NCBI GenBank assembly: GCA_037975125.1
Contig: JAJQOW010000179.1
Span: 95,866-159,865 of the forward strand
Length of the DNA stretch: 64,000 nucleotides
Origin: Latrodectus hesperus
Taxonomy: Eukaryota; Arthropoda; Arachnida; Araneae; Theridiidae
Direction: 5' to 3'
Position 1 is the stretch's first letter, and each line of letters begins with the position of its first letter. Below the pieces are notes generated by a model. It was not told where the DNA came from, made no database searches, and saw nothing but the letters and a program-made list of their open reading frames with translations. A program made the translations under genes and the position numbers. Positions 24,230 through 37,030 of the stretch are shown piece by piece.

Positions 24230-26100
24230 GTTGGTAGGTTGGTTGGTTGGGTTTTATGGCGCAAGGTCCAAAAATAGACATGCTGCACCAAGGTTATGAT
24301 TTTGTAGCTTTTTTTTTATTTATTTTATATTATTTTTTCTTCAAAAAATTGAAGCAAAATTAAAATTTAAAAAAAACAAAAATCAGTGCATATATTTTAA
24401 AATCTAATTATAAAATACGAAAAAGGGAAAATCAAATATACATATAATTTTAAAATGTAAGTTAAGTAAAATGTATGAAGGCTATTGATCTCAAGAAAGA
24501 GAATAGGTTTTTATGGGGTGGATCCCCTATTATATTAAATAAAGTTATAAAATCAGTATTAAAAAAGTGTAAACGTTTTTCGTTAAAACCATGACATGAA
24601 ATTAAAATGTCAGATGATAATGATAAACAAAATGATAGACAGAGAATGGTTCATCACACATTTCATACCATGAATTTAGTTCACTTAAGTACAAATGTCT
24701 GTGTGGTGTGTCCAATACGAAGGTGAGTTAATCTAAGATCAGTATTTCGTAATGGTAAAACTGATAACGAGGTGAGGGATGGAAATATGGTACGGAGTTT
24801 GTTTCTGACCTGCAAGTCCCATGATTCTTCCCAAAGAGAACAAACAAATCTTTTTATACTCTTTCTCACATCTGAGAGCGGAACCGATGGTGAAATTGGA
24901 ACTGCTGCAGTCTTTCCAACTACATCTGTCCTTTCATTTCCACCAAAATCTACGTGGCGTGATATCCAGCAAAATATTATTTTGTATCCTTTGTCAGAAA
25001 GGGAATCCAATGCTCTGAAAATTTTCGACACAACAGGATGACATCTAACGCTATTGTTTTTCAAGGCTTCAAGGCATGCTGTCAGTGTATACACAAAATT
25101 CTGACAATCATCTGTATTCGCATGCTGAAGCGCGTGGTAGATTGCTGTTTCTTCAGCAGTAAAGATGAAACAAGATGAATGTAGGCTGTAACTAAAAGCT
25201 CTATTATTGATAAAAATTCCACAGCCCACAGGTCCTGCTGTTTTAGAACCATCTGTGAATACAGATTTATAGGATTGGTACTGACAGCGATGAGAAGAGA
25301 ATAGCTGTTGAAAAACAATAGGTGTTGTGTTCTATTTTCGATACTGAGCACAGGTATTAATAAATGTATTTGTTGGGTCATACCAGGGCAGATGAGCAAA
25401 TTGGTCAATAGACTCAATCCGAATGTCACATAGGTCTGTGAGCCACAGATGTAATTTGGCTCGTGTGAGAAAAGGTGGGATGCTCATTGGATGAGCATCA
25501 TATAGTCTCTTAAGATAGGTGTTTGGAGCCATGGAAAGCATAGGATGATGAGGGTATAACATGATCTTAATGTAATAATTGAGAAACTGCTGCATTCGTC
25601 TCAGGTCTAAAGGCAGTTGTTGGCAAACAGCATATAGACTCTGGACGGTGGATGTGCGGAATGTGCCCGAACATATCCTTAAAGCAGAATGATGACTGTG
25701 TCCAATCTTCGTAAAGCGGAAGATCTAGCCGATCCATAAACAACACTTTCGTAGTCAATGCGGGACAAAATCAATGACTAATAAACACAAAGGAGTGATG
25801 TGCAATCTGCACCCCAAGATGTATTTGATAACACCTTGAGGATATTAAGCGATCGCTCACATTTCTTCCGCAAGTATAAAACATGCAAAAAAAGGGTAAT
25901 TTCTGGTCAAAGATAACACCCAAGAATTTTATTTCATTGACTACTTGTATTGGAGTGCTGTTGATGAAAATCATTGGATCATTATGTAGGCTAGTCTTTC
26001 TACAGAAGTGGACACATTTGCTCTGGCTTGGTGATAAGGTATGGCCATTCTCAGCACACCACGCAGCAAATTTAACAACGCTAACGTAATTATTCATAAA
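24230..26100 (-). mobile_element. 5'-truncated LINE with RNase H (I/Jockey-like)
   Basis: Read on the minus strand it runs from the C-terminal part of a reverse transcriptase, through a linker and an RNase H domain, to a 3' UTR ending ttgcgccataaaaccc followed by (aacc)n at about 24,230. The right-hand edge (5' end of the element) is a truncation, as expected for target-primed reverse transcription. A second copy of the same family lies on the plus strand at 50,221-51,216. No clear target duplication was found. Confidence 0.8.
24681..26097 (-). pseudogene. LINE ORF2 remnant: RT C-terminus and RNase H
   Basis: The reading is split over at least four frames. 26,097-25,771 holds the end of the reverse transcriptase (FAAWCAENGHTLSPSQSKC, then NEIKFLGVIFDQKLPF). 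25,758-25,332 is the thumb/linker region. 25,429-24,681 is RNase H: TDGSK (first D), AEETAIYHAL (E), a damaged third motif (TLTACLEAL, where the family has a TDSL-type motif) and GNERTD (last D). Beyond the RNase H the text continues as LRTIFPSL and LRLTHLRIGH, then a stop. In life the protein would reverse-transcribe the element RNA and remove the RNA strand. This copy is dead. Confidence 0.8.
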
Positions 26101-26529
26101 ATATTCATATATATGAAAGACATAAATGTTTTCAGAATATATCTAAAAATTTAAAAATATCTGAACTAAGAGAATATTTTTAAGATTATCTGGATGATTC
26201 GAATGATTCCATTTGATGAATAATTCAATGTTCTTCCCCATTTTTATGTTTCTAATCATGAAATCTTCCGAAGCAGTATATTTTACATTGTTGCAATAAA
26301 TGCAGCTAAAAAATTTAATCAAATGTAACACAAATTCTAGTTTATTACACATACAATTTGCATAATTATTTATTGTTTATTAAAATATATTCTGTATTCT
26401 TCCCTATCATAACATGCTTCGATAGTTTTTAATCAATTTCATCATTTATACAATCTGATTTGCCATAAAAATGTCTCTTCGACTATGGTTACTTTGAATT
26501 CCTCTTATAATGTGGTGACAAAATAAATT
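26101..26529. other. AT-rich DNA between LINE and zinc-finger relic
   Basis: No gene recognised. Confidence 0.5.
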
Positions 26530-27148
26530 TCAGGTGTACTGTTTGTACGAGATGTACTTTCTTCTTATTCGTTGGATTGGTCTTCTGAGTGCAACTCTCC
26601 TCCCATAGTTCTTATTCAAAAGGTTTTCTTCAACGGTGTATTCTCTCGTGATATCGAAGGGTGAAAAAAATCGCTTTGAACAATGACCACGTTGATACGG
26701 TTCTTCTCCAGTATGTCTTCTTAAATACTGCATTAAAGAATTATTCCGAGCAAATGCCTTGTTGCATATTTAGCACTTAAATCCTTTTTCTCCTGAGTGT
26801 GACTTCAAACGGTAACTGAGACTTCTTTTTTGCATGAAATTTCGATTGCAAATGTGAGAATGAAACGGTTTTTCACTGGTATGAATCATCTCATGTCTTT
26901 TCAGATTTCCAGAACTTGTGAATGTTTTAAAACAAGAGTAGCATACTGAAAAGAATTCTTTCCAGAGTAAGTCAGCAAAGGATTCTCCGGATTAGGCGAA
27001 CTGTTATTGTCACAAGAATACAAATTTTGATTTCTTTGTTTTGAAGCCCATGAACAAGATTTTCTTCAACAAACTCGATTTCCCATTTTTCATTAGAAAA
27101 CAACACTGTTCCAGTACTTTCAATTTTATTCTGTTTTACAGCAGACAT
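26530..27148 (-). pseudogene. C2H2 zinc-finger protein pseudogene, intronless
   Basis: The minus strand opens with an ATG at 27,148 (MSAVKQNKIEST...) and continues through a frameshift near 27,010 into zinc-finger text: TFTSSGNLKRHEMIHTSEKP, then FMQKRSLSY...LKSHSGEKGFKC, a stop, ICNKAFARNNSLMQYLRRHT and GEEPYQRGHCSKRF. These are TGEKP-type linkers and 3-4 fingers with several metal ligands altered (for example C to R in YQRGHC, H to Y in LMQYLRRH). The last part reads to a stop at 26,530. Fingers follow one another with no introns, so this is either a retrocopy or a single-exon gene that died. Transcription-factor function is lost. No poly(A) tail or target duplication was seen. Confidence 0.7.
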
Positions 27149-27599
27149 ATTTCATAAAGTACCAAGTTAAAACTGAGTAAAATTTATTATTTTTTTAACC
27201 CCACTAAATATTAATATATATATTTCTTAGTAAAATTTGAAAATTTCAATTGAATTATAACTTAAAAAATATTTGGACAGTTTAGCTTTTAAAATTGGAA
27301 AGCAATCTAGAAATATTTTAATATTTGGATAGTCCTTATACTTGAATACCAAAATATGTACTCGAGTAAAGCTAAATACAATTGAAATTTGCATAAGGTT
27401 TAATTTGAAAGATAAATTAGTCATTTGACTTTTAATCACATTTATATCATTTGACTTTCGGTTTGATAAGTGTGAGCAGTCGATATGATATTGTAATTAA
27501 TGTTATTGAGCATACTTTACATTGAATCCAAGGAACTTAAGTTAAAGTCACCGAATCAATTGTATCTATGCATCTTATCAAATGATTGAGCAAATGGTT
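27149..27599. other. AT-rich DNA, nothing recognised
   Basis: No supported gene. Confidence 0.5.
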
Positions 27600-27890
27600 C
27601 TGCTCGATATGGGAGCATCCAGGGTGTCTTGCACATGATGCAGATTTTCGGTAGACGTGTTATGTGTGGCCACCTTCACTTCCCGTCAGCCGCATTTATC
27701 CACGCATGTTGACGTCACTTTGGTTGCACCAGCACCTCGCAAACGTTCTCCAATTCCGTGTTCCAACCATTGTCACCACATTCGTTGCACTGAGATGCGT
27801 CCAGTTGTCTGTCAGCGGCGATTTGCCTTAAGGGCCAACCTGCCCTTCTTAGGCCGATCACAAATTGAAAAGAGGCTGATTGAAGAAAAT
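27600..27890 (-). pseudogene. Tc1-like transposase N-terminal relic
   Basis: A GC-richer patch. Its minus strand reads, in two frames, IGLRRAGWPLRQIAADRQLD and then, after a frameshift, WRQWLEHGIGERLRGAGATK. These correspond to the first helix-turn-helix and the second DNA-binding segment of Tc1-type transposases. The catalytic region and terminal repeats are absent. The plus-strand open frame at 27,657-27,905 is a shadow of it. Confidence 0.55.
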
Positions 27891-30728
27891 ACAGTGAATG
27901 AATAACTTTTTATTTGACGAAGTCATACATTTCGGAAAAAATTGTGATCTCGGTTAAGTTTATAATAATAACGATGTCCTAAAAAATACAGATTTCACAT
28001 ATTTTTTGTAAATTGTTCTAAAAGTCTACATGAACTCGTGTAATTTCTTAAAAAAATAAAAGGACTTCATCGTTAGACAACCTGTGAGCTCCGAATCTAG
28101 GTACAGCAGTTTTCAATAAGAGAACTCGATAATCAAAGTTGTCATTTGACGCCAAAGAGTTTCGAAAGGCCTGAAAAAGCTCAAGGGTCCCATCTAACAA
28201 ACCGGAAGGTACGTCATAAATTCATTCATCTCTTCCCCTAGCGAACTTCCTCTTGTGTTTGCAGGAGTCTTTTTCCACCTGTGACACAATCTGTCAATCA
28301 AGATCTCTCACTCATCACTTATTCAACACATAATCTGAAAAATACATTGTTTTCATTATATCTGGTAACGTATGGTTATCAATGGGAAATATATTAACTG
28401 TTCACAATTTATTCGCAAATGTGGAGATGATGTCGTTTTATAAAATTGATATTAAACACATAATATAATCCTTTGGGATTTTCTTGTTCTCCAAATTGCA
28501 AGTATTTTCTTTGTAGCCCTCAAATGAATTTTCCCATCCATTAGATGGGTGGATACCAGTTAATTTCTCGATGGTATTCAACAGTTTGATTTCAATATTT
28601 CAAAGTTCCAAATTAGATATTTACTGCTATAATACTTTTCATTGTAATATTTCTTAGTATTGTTAGTTAATTATACAAAATAATTCTTATAGCGATTTTT
28701 ACAATGAATAGTTTTAATAATTTATTCTTACAAAGTAGCCAAATTACAGGCGCCATATTTTATTGAGTGAAAGACACAGGATCTTTTGTAGTTTGTGTCT
28801 ATTCTGAATAATTGTTTATATATATTTGTTTTTATTGTATGTATAGCACTTTTTGAGAAATGTATGAGTTACACCACTCCTGTGTGGAATTCAAAAATGA
28901 ACATACATTATCAAACATGGTTAAGGAATTTCAAACTGACCGCTGTCATCTAGCACCACTATTCTCAACGAATGAGTGACCAGTACACTCTACCCTTCTG
29001 AGGGTGCAGTATACTGGTTCCTCGAAGCTTTTTTATTGGTTGAGCTCTCCCATCAAGCAGAATGCAGCAGATGTCGTGGTTGATCTTCACTCACAAAAAT
29101 TGTTCCTGTAATAATAAAAACCTGCCTCTTCAATAATGCTTCTTAATAACAATTTTACCAAGACAAGGTGGTAACGATTAAAACTTTAACACAAAAATAT
29201 TAAATTTGTGGTAGTAAATGTCACAATAGAGACTTACATATCCTTGACAAAAAAATTATGTAATATAATTTTTAAATGATTCATGAATTTCATTCTTACT
29301 AACACAATTATGCATTGTCAAATAATAAAGAGTTTATTTGTGCAAGATAGAAGTGTAAATGCAGTGGTTGTGTATCAACCGACGGGTAGAAACATGTTTT
29401 TAATAAAATTAAACAAAAAATGTGCCCAGTTAATTTGTGGCCTTAAGTTATCGTTTCTAAATGAATATGCCCTCAAGATACATTAGCTATTATGTAATCG
29501 CTTATTGGCTGCTACTTTTCTTTTTTTTCAAATATTGGTAGTGGTTTTCCCAATTCAAAATTTACTTGTCCTACAGGAAGTATCCTCATTGGAAATAATA
29601 AACCCTGATTTCATTACTATTTTAAAATTAAATTACTCCCAATTTATCCATTACACAACTTAATTGTTAACTTCATATGCTGCCAAGTTTTTATGACCGT
29701 TATCATATCCATTTACATTTTGATTGAAAATGAAAGATCTTCGGACTAACCAAAATATTTCCGATTACAACATGGCATTCATATCAGATTCTCTCCAACG
29801 TTAAGATGAATCACGTATTTTCATCCTCAATCTATTTGACGACAATAAATAAAATACATTAATTCAATAATTTTGCAGCATTTGAATGAAACAGACAGAA
29901 ATAATTCCTACTTTCGAAACTTCGAAGATGGTTGAAAAAGTAGTCAAATGTTGCTTTAACAGCTTATTTTCAGTGCGCATCATTTCCACAAAAATCCTAT
30001 GAATTGAATTCCAGTTTTTCTGCCAAAACGTTCTGCAACTGTAGCGACATTAAATATCCTTAATATAAAAACTTACAAAAAGAAACATATTTTCAATTTA
30101 AATACGAAAAGTAGCATATTAAAAGTTGTATTTTCCTTGAATAATACTTTGAGTCAATCCATTTTAAAAATCTTCTTCTAATTAAACTGCTTAGGACTAA
30201 CGACATTATTTACTTTAACAGAATATCGCTAGTTATGTAATCATTTACGGTAAAGACTACGCTGACAATGCTTCTAAAAATTCTATACTAAAATTTTATA
30301 TTACTAGCGAGAGCAAACAACTCTTTGACCGTAAAAGATTCAAAACTAGTCATCACGAAAATCATTTTTACTTCTTGGTATGTTAATCAGATTCATAAAA
30401 TAACAGCAAATTTGATGTAAATATTTCACAAATACCTTGTAAATAAAGCTTCACTGCATAAATCAAGAAGAGTCTTAAGAATTTTCTGTATAAAACATAC
30501 ATGTTGCACTCAGACTCCTTTTCTGGCTCTAACCCTATGCGGCCTATTAAAATTGCTCAAATAATTGTGCTCTTACAGATCATTTTCACTATATTTTATG
30601 ATGAAGGGGAGGGGGCTTAACATTTATTAAAAATCGAAATTCCCAGCTCCTACCAAATCATAAAGTTAACTAAAAGTCTCTCTCTCTCTCAGTTTGTTTC
30701 AATTCCTATATTTTTTAAAAATACAGTT
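27891..30728. other. Unassigned AT-rich DNA
   Basis: No supported gene. Two less AT-rich patches (28,080-28,320 and 28,930-29,090) show no protein or repeat that I recognise; the second holds an inverted repeat listed separately. A ct repeat lies near 30,678. Confidence 0.5.
28980..29017. repeat. 17-bp imperfect inverted repeat
   Basis: ccagtacactctaccct and agggtgcagtatactgg face each other over a four-base loop (tctg), with three mismatches. Function unknown. Confidence 0.65.
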
Positions 30729-31000
30729 GTCGTGTGCCAACTAGGCTGGCAATATGGGGTGCGCTGCTCCACTTTTCCAAATGAACTATAATTTGGTGTG
30801 AAGTCCGACTTCTTCAGTACACACGTGCCATTGATACCCGTTTATAGGGTAGGCAACCATTCACTCCACATTCATACTAGGAAAGGACAAAGACAAAATA
30901 GATGGAGAGAGAAAAGTACATCCATGCCCGAACCGGGATTCGAACCCAGGACCTCCCTATCCTCAGTTAGGCACGCTGACCACTAAACAAGTTGGGCGGC
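30729..31000 (-). mobile_element. SINE-B, complete, with target duplication
   Basis: The minus strand starts with a tRNA-like head (gccgcccaacttgtttagtg, B box gggttcgaatccc, then ggttcgggcatgg) and ends in a ggcacacgacaac tail. It is flanked by the 11-base duplication aaaatacagtt (30,718-30,728 and 31,001-31,011). The 49,533-49,795 copy in the other orientation is the same family. The head shows RNA polymerase III A- and B-box-like promoters; it has no coding capacity. Confidence 0.9.
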
Positions 31001-31139
31001 AAAATACAGTTAAGTATGTTAAATAAAATACCATCAATTTTAATGGTAAAAGACAGTATAGCAATGGTTCTTGCACCGAAACTCCCCGATCAACCAGCCA
31101 ACCAAATAATCTTGTCAACCGATTCAACCAACCCCAATC

Positions 31140-31335
31140 TTGTTTACATTCAACCAATTAATCAATTTTGATTTTAATGGCATGAGATGAAATAATAATG
31201 CCGTTATTGCGAAATACTTAAAAAATTTTATTCAGTAATATAAATCAACCAAGCTAATTTTGATTTTAATGTCATAATAATGCCACATTATTTACGAAGT
31301 ATTAAGGTTTTATTCAGTCACATAAAAATATTTCA
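31140..31335. repeat. Diverged tandem duplication (~100 bp)
   Basis: taattttgattttaatg followed by ataataatgcc, an acgaagtatt/gcgaaatactt block and ttttattcagt occurs twice (about 31,155-31,245 and 31,250-31,330). Confidence 0.6.
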
Positions 31336-31464
31336 AATATTTCTTCTAAAATTCCAAATACCGTTTTAAATATTCTTATTGATTGGTTGATGAGCAGATA
31401 TAGATTTAATTATTTTTGCCTCTTTTTTTAAACATACAGTTTATACTTTGGCGTCGTTTATTTC

Positions 31465-31600
31465 GTCAAAAAATAATAAAGGTCCAATTGGCAAAGATTC
31501 AATGTCGTTCTTCAAAATGAAGGGCTATATGTTTGAATCCAGCTTCTATTAAGCAAAAGCAAATGTGCGACTGTTTTCTTCATGTGTATCGGTAATTGGT
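31465..31600 (+). mobile_element. Diverged tRNA-like SINE (family D)
   Basis: tRNA-like head with B-box-like tatgtttgaatccagc, then aagcaaaagcaaatgtgcga. Homologous to the minus-strand copy at 2526-2690. Ends are unclear. Confidence 0.5.
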
Positions 31601-31699
31601 TTGAGTTTTTAGCCTAAAATATGTGAATAACTTTCCATAATCCAGAAAGCAATGAATATTAAAAAGCTATACTTGTATTGCACTATATTTGATTATTTC

Positions 31700-31875
31700 G
31701 ATTTTATTTGTAACACAAAAGCGGAATATGTTTTATGGAGTGAAAGATTCGGAGTTCGATCCCAATTCTAACGGTAGACAGATCTTGCTAACATATTTTC
31801 AGAAAAAGATGTTTGAATGTTTTCTGGTTTTTTTTTCACTAGTGACACGTAAATGCGGCCCATTATCCAAGGAAA
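31700..31875 (+). mobile_element. Diverged tRNA-derived SINE (family C)
   Basis: Contains gattcggagttcgatcccaa, aaaagatgtttgaatgtttt and cactagtgacacgtaaatgc, each with a counterpart in the copy at 2228-2390. Confidence 0.55.
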
Positions 31876-32504
31876 ATTTTTCTCTACATCTCAAATCTAC
31901 AAAAAAAGTAACAATAGTTTTATGCTTTTTTGAAGCGATGTTCGTTTCTTGTTCTAAAATATCCAGAAAATGTATTCTTATCATTTATTAAATACGTATT
32001 AATGATAGCTATTCTCCGTTTCAATAGTTTTTGTTCTTCATGTTCCATGTTTTATATTTTTTTTCATTTTTTGAGACATTTCCTTTAATTTTCTTCAAAC
32101 ATTTTTGAGTATTCCCAAGTCTCTGTCCGAAGAATTCTAGTAATTGGGAGTTCATTGATTTCAAAATTTGTAAGAAATATTTTGCAGCTCTAAAACATAA
32201 TCGATTCTATGTGTTCTAATAAATGATAAATATAAAATCGAAAACCAGTTTATTCCAGCAAAACGTGAATAAACCGTAATTTTAAATTGTATATCTTTTA
32301 ACATTTTATAACATAATTGTTTGAACGTAAAGGAAATTAATTTTATTTTTGATACGCTTTAAAAATATATTTCATTTCTAAAAATAATGTTCCAAAAATG
32401 CTATAATTGGTTACTTGTAGAATACCAAGAATGGAGAAAACTGTAATTTCTATTTGTTATTTGTCTATTTACAATGTTTAAGTTACATCCACATGAATAA
32501 TGAT
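31876..32504. other. AT-rich DNA, nothing recognised
   Basis: No supported gene. Confidence 0.5.
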
Positions 32505-32518
32505 TAGAAATAATCACA

Positions 32519-32684
32519 GCCGAGCTGGCAGCCGAATGGTTAGTGCTCTTGCCTTCGGTTCGTGGGTTCGAATCCCACCTTGGGCATGAATGTTTGTTGT
32601 GGTTCGGAATCCATTTTAAACCGTAGATCCCGGTGTAATTAGCCCTCGTGTGCAGAAAATGACCGTTGAGCGACAAACAAACAA
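32519..32684 (+). mobile_element. SINE-A, complete, with target duplication
   Basis: tRNA-like head gccgagctggcagccgaatg, B box tgggttcgaatcccacc, body ggttcggaatccattttaaa and tail gagcgacaaacaaacaa. Flanked by tagaaataatcaca (32,505-32,518) and tagaaataattaca (32,685-32,698), one mismatch. A short stretch between the A-box region and the B box present in other copies (caacagtt) is missing here. Confidence 0.9.
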
Positions 32685-32698
32685 TAGAAATAATTACA

Positions 32699-33340
32699 AA
32701 GAATAGAAATCATGTTAAGTTTTATTTTACAAATTTTTCTTTACTGAGTTATGGATAACAAATAAAATCATTGGTGTTATCATCATTTTTAAAAACTAAA
32801 ACAAATAAACTCATTTTTTAAATATTCTATAGTAATTCATATTATATTTTTTAATATTGTAAAATTTAAAAAATTGATATTTCAAAAAATATATCATTTT
32901 ATATCTATTTGTGATATTTTAAATTCATTTCTTGACAAAATTAAATAGTAAGTAAATGAAATATGAATCGGAAAAGCTTAAATCAAAACGTTTCAAGCCG
33001 TATGCAGGAAGTTTTCGTATATTAATTATCGATGTGATGGTGAATATATCATCTGCAGAATACGAAGCTTGTTTACATAAAATGAGCAAAAAAATAATAA
33101 AAGGAAATATTAAAGAAGAAAACCAAGCTTATAATAGTTTTTAGCTCAAGGATTCAAAATGTTTTTATTTTTTAACTTTGTTATCTGAATACCTGTAAGA
33201 AAATACGAGAAAAAGAAATTATTTATGCCTTTGCAAAGAAATTGAGAGCAAAATATCCTTTTGAATACTCCTAAGAAAACAAATTAAAAAAATAGAAATT
33301 GCCTAGTGTGCGACTTTTAAAGGTTATAGAGTTCACTGTA
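32699..33340. other. AT-rich DNA, nothing recognised
   Basis: The open frame at 32,956-33,144 (MKYESEKLKS...) is lysine-rich and unassigned. I see no splice or promoter context for it. Confidence 0.45.
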
Positions 33341-33349
33341 AAAAGGATG

Positions 33350-33588
33350 ACATTATATTGGCGCCAAGAATCAATGTGTGCAATGAGTTTTGTAAAGCTT
33401 CATTCTGCTTTCTCTGGTAACCCTGCCATTGTGGCAACCTTGTGAGATTGTAAGCAAACAAAGAAACGGTGAAAACACTTTAAAAAGCTTGTGTGGATTC
33501 TTTTTATGAGATGAAAACTTTCAATTGTGATATTTTACGATCAGAGTTCGTGCATTCCCGTTTGATATAAAAATGAATGGTGAAAAGG
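33350..33588 (+). other. Candidate promoter and first coding exon
   Basis: A less AT-rich stretch holds GTAACC at 33,417 and GGCAAC at 33,433, half-sites like those bound by RFX factors but 10 bases apart rather than 0-3. It leads to ATG at 33,574, reading MNGEK, and then a consensus donor aag|gtaagc (GT at 33,589). This would be a 15-base coding start followed by a long intron. The evidence is only local sequence. Confidence 0.25.
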
Positions 33589-36424
33589 TAAGCATTGTAT
33601 TAAAATGAAAATTTTATTTTAAAACTTATCAATACGTTTGATCATAAATGATATTTTCTTTTGACTTAAGCTCTCATTGCTCAGAGATTTCTCCTTGTTG
33701 AACTTTTTCAACCAAAATTAGTTTGATTCAATGGCTATCTACAGTAAAATATATTCGCATTAATTGATTTATTGAGAAATTTCCAATTAGAGGAAAAGGA
33801 TTGTGTTCCCGAGTATAATATGCATCCCGTATATATTGTTCCCTTTTGTAATTACACGTGTAAATATTCATTTTTGATTTTTTGATATTTTTTGCAATGA
33901 ATATTAAATAAATTATTAATGTTTGCTTACAAGAATTAAAATGTTTGAATTCATCTAAAAATTCAAATTTTCCGCGTAAGTTCGGTTTTAAGAAAAATAA
34001 TTTTTCATAGTGAACATTTCTATTTTCTGCCAATTTATCTTTTAACATATAAATAATTTTAAAATATTATTTAAAATAACTGTTGAAAAAGTTAATTTTA
34101 AATGTATTATCCTAAGAAATATAAAAAATAATGTATCTGAGATATTTGAATGTGAATAAATTCACGTAACAACTTTTGCAGATTAATCAGCCTCAATAAT
34201 GAACTAATACGAGTAAAATATTTTTTTCGTATATGCGTACAATTTTATAAAATGCATTTTCTTTATCGCTGTTATCTGATTTTATTTAATTTTAAAGCAA
34301 TAATGTTGTGATAGGTATTTTATACGATGTGATACGTATATATGTGATACGTATATTGTATATTAAATACCTATTATTTATAAATTAAATTTCTCTCTCA
34401 CACATTCACTCTGATGTGTATTAAGGTAAAAGAGTATTTAAGTACTGGCTTAAAGCAATTTAATTTCCAAAAGAAATTTATTGTTTGAATAAACCTTAAC
34501 ATTTTACCTTAAAAATGCGAAGTATTCAGCTAAGTATTTTGCTATTCAGACAGAATTGGAAAATGTTTATATGATATTAAATACTGCAATAGTTTACTAA
34601 ATTCACTTATAGAATGACAAATTTCGATGCGTTTTTATCGTTAAAGTAAAAAATGAATGCATTCTAACACTCCATTATGTATATAAATATCTTGTTTCCA
34701 TAGAAATTGCAAACTAGTTTTGTTCTTCGAAAAATGCAATATTTTGAAGAGAGCTTTGTACAAGAGTAGACAATTATAACTTCTTTCTTTATTAATGAAT
34801 TATTAATGTATTCTCATGTCATTTCAGTATGTCATTATTTATAGTGTGTTTAATTTCATTTTTGAAATCAGTAAAGTTTTTTTTATTTGATTAGTATCCA
34901 CGAGTGAAAATATATAAAATAGAAAAGGATCGCAGCATAAATTAATTGCTTTACATAAAATTGGATTTCGTGATTGCTTCAATTCAGAATTGCATTTGTA
35001 AATGTAATATTAACTGTATTTTATGTAAAAATGTGCTTTGCAAAAGGTACAAGTTCCAGATACCATTTGATATGAAAGTCTTTACTTTCATAATAACGTT
35101 ATTCGACAAATTTAAACTCTGTATATTTGAATTCGTAAAAATTACTAATTTCATTCTATTTAACTAGTAAATTTAAAATTCGTGTCGTTAAAAATAAGGA
35201 TATCACATGAAGTATTGATTATAACTTAACTGTGTTTTTATTTCTTAAAGATACTACAATTAAGTTTTCAATCTTGTAAATTTTTAAATTTTGAAAATAG
35301 GATGAAAGTAGCAGTTTTCAGATCTTAACTGTTTGACTATTCTTTCATTCCATGTTTATTCCATAAGCAAATGGTGTTTATTTGCAATGTTTTTGTATCT
35401 AAAAACCACTTATAAGAAAATTATATTACTGTAACCCCAATTTAGTCAGGTTGGTTCATAGTGTAATCTCAGGGTATAAGAACACGCTTATCTAAACGAA
35501 CTAAATTTATTGATATGGAATTCCACATAACGGCACAAAAGCCAAGCCACTCTGGATCATATCCTTGAGTGCTTGGGACTCGATAAAGAAGATCTTCTGG
35601 AGCGACCATTATTGGTCATTGATTTCCTGAGAGTGTGCAATGTCATAGACTTGGTCTAGCGCTGCTAGACAACAGGGATCAACAACGGCTATTGGCGATG
35701 TGGCTCTTACTAAACTTCGGTAAACATTAGTTGTTGAATTTAACTAATCAAACTTCATTTAAACATTAACTCGTTATATTACGATCACTATTGTCCCAAA
35801 CTTATGATTTTATGACTTGTGAACAAAATTAAAGTTAGTGCAAAGTTATACGAGAGTGCATGCTATCGTGGTTGATTGCTAGTCAAACATAGCAGATTTA
35901 ACTGAAAATTCGACTGTATTTCGAAATGTTCCTTTTATATATTTAATGATACCGAATATATTTTATATCATTTCAAATAAAATGATAATCTTTAATGAAA
36001 TCCAAGTTAAATGTTTTTAAATAAATATTAGTTTGACTACCTTTATATCGAAAGTATATGATCTACAAAGTACTCAATCTTTTATTTGTAATATTTTGAA
36101 TTATGAAAATTTCTATTGTAGTGATAACCGCGGTTTTTCACTTTTTGTATATTTTTCGATTGTTAAATCATACATTTTATAGAGGAACGAAACCGGTACA
36201 TTAATCGACAAATGAAGATATATTTCATTTTTGGACTTTCGAATTTAAACGTTTGTTGACCATTGACATTTATTGAAAAACGAAAGCTCCATAAAAATTA
36301 TTTCTTCATGCGTCTATTGAATGCTGAAGGAAAGAGTAATAAATATATTTTTTAAATATAATTAAAAATTTTTTAATAACAAATTTGTTAATAATTAATA
36401 ATTAACAAATTTTAAATATAATTA
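33589..36424. other. AT-rich DNA, nothing recognised
   Basis: Includes a short direct repeat tgtgatacgtatat (34,328 onward) and a less AT-rich patch at 35,440-35,720 with ggtctagcgctgctagac, for which I have no assignment. Confidence 0.5.
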
Positions 36425-36538
36425 ACAATGACTTGCGATTTAAATGTTTGTGAGTTCGACCCCTGAATGTTTTCAGAGGCTCGGTATCCATTTTAAACTG
36501 TTCTTGGCGTAATTAGCAAAAAAAAAAAAAAAAAAAAT
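36425..36538 (+). mobile_element. SINE-A, degenerate, with A-rich end
   Basis: gtgagttcgacccc (B-box-like), ggctcggtatccattttaaa and ggcgtaattagc match the SINE-A body in order. An A run of about 20 follows where the tail should be. Confidence 0.6.
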
Positions 36539-36689
36539 TCAATGTTGAGAACGACAATCTGGTGGAAAAAAAACTTCTAGTATAACTGATCATAGTGTGT
36601 AAAAATCTACAATGGAAAGGCAAATTTGAAATGCAACTCCGTATCAACGCGCAAAACCTTTCGAAATTTATGATGCTAGTAAGTATTTG

Positions 36690-37030
36690 AAGCAAAACAT
36701 GTGTATAAAAGATAAAAACGCAACACCCACCTCCCGTTCAGTCTGCTGTATGGTCAGTATTTTAGACTTCATTTTGTTGTGGAGCTGAATCTTGTGTCCA
36801 TCTTGGATATTAATTTTTGTTCGGAGTTTGTGTATGTCCCTGTCGATTTTTTCTTCAAATGTTTGCATACGAGAGTGTATTTTATTCAGTAATACGTAAA
36901 CAAAATTCTTTGTACACAGGGAAATAAACTGGATCTTTGCTCTACAGCAGCTGGATTTGAACTGGGAGTCTTCTACTACCAAGAGTGCTGTACACTCTGT
37001 GGACCAAGCGGAATGAAGATTTTTGATCGC
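36690..37030 (-). mobile_element. C-like tRNA-derived SINE, degenerate
   Basis: The minus strand has a tRNA-like head (ttggtccacagagtgtacag, B-box-like cagttcaaatccag). The aagagtgctg motif and the order of elements match those at 47,255-47,320. The minus-strand open frame 36,668-37,057 covers it and is not a gene. Confidence 0.4.

Noticed and set aside
32519..32684. Possible true tRNA genes at SINE heads (also 49,533, 50,374 and 56,419)
   Set aside because: The head resembles a tRNA but continues into a shared body, has target duplications and occurs in many copies. These are SINEs.
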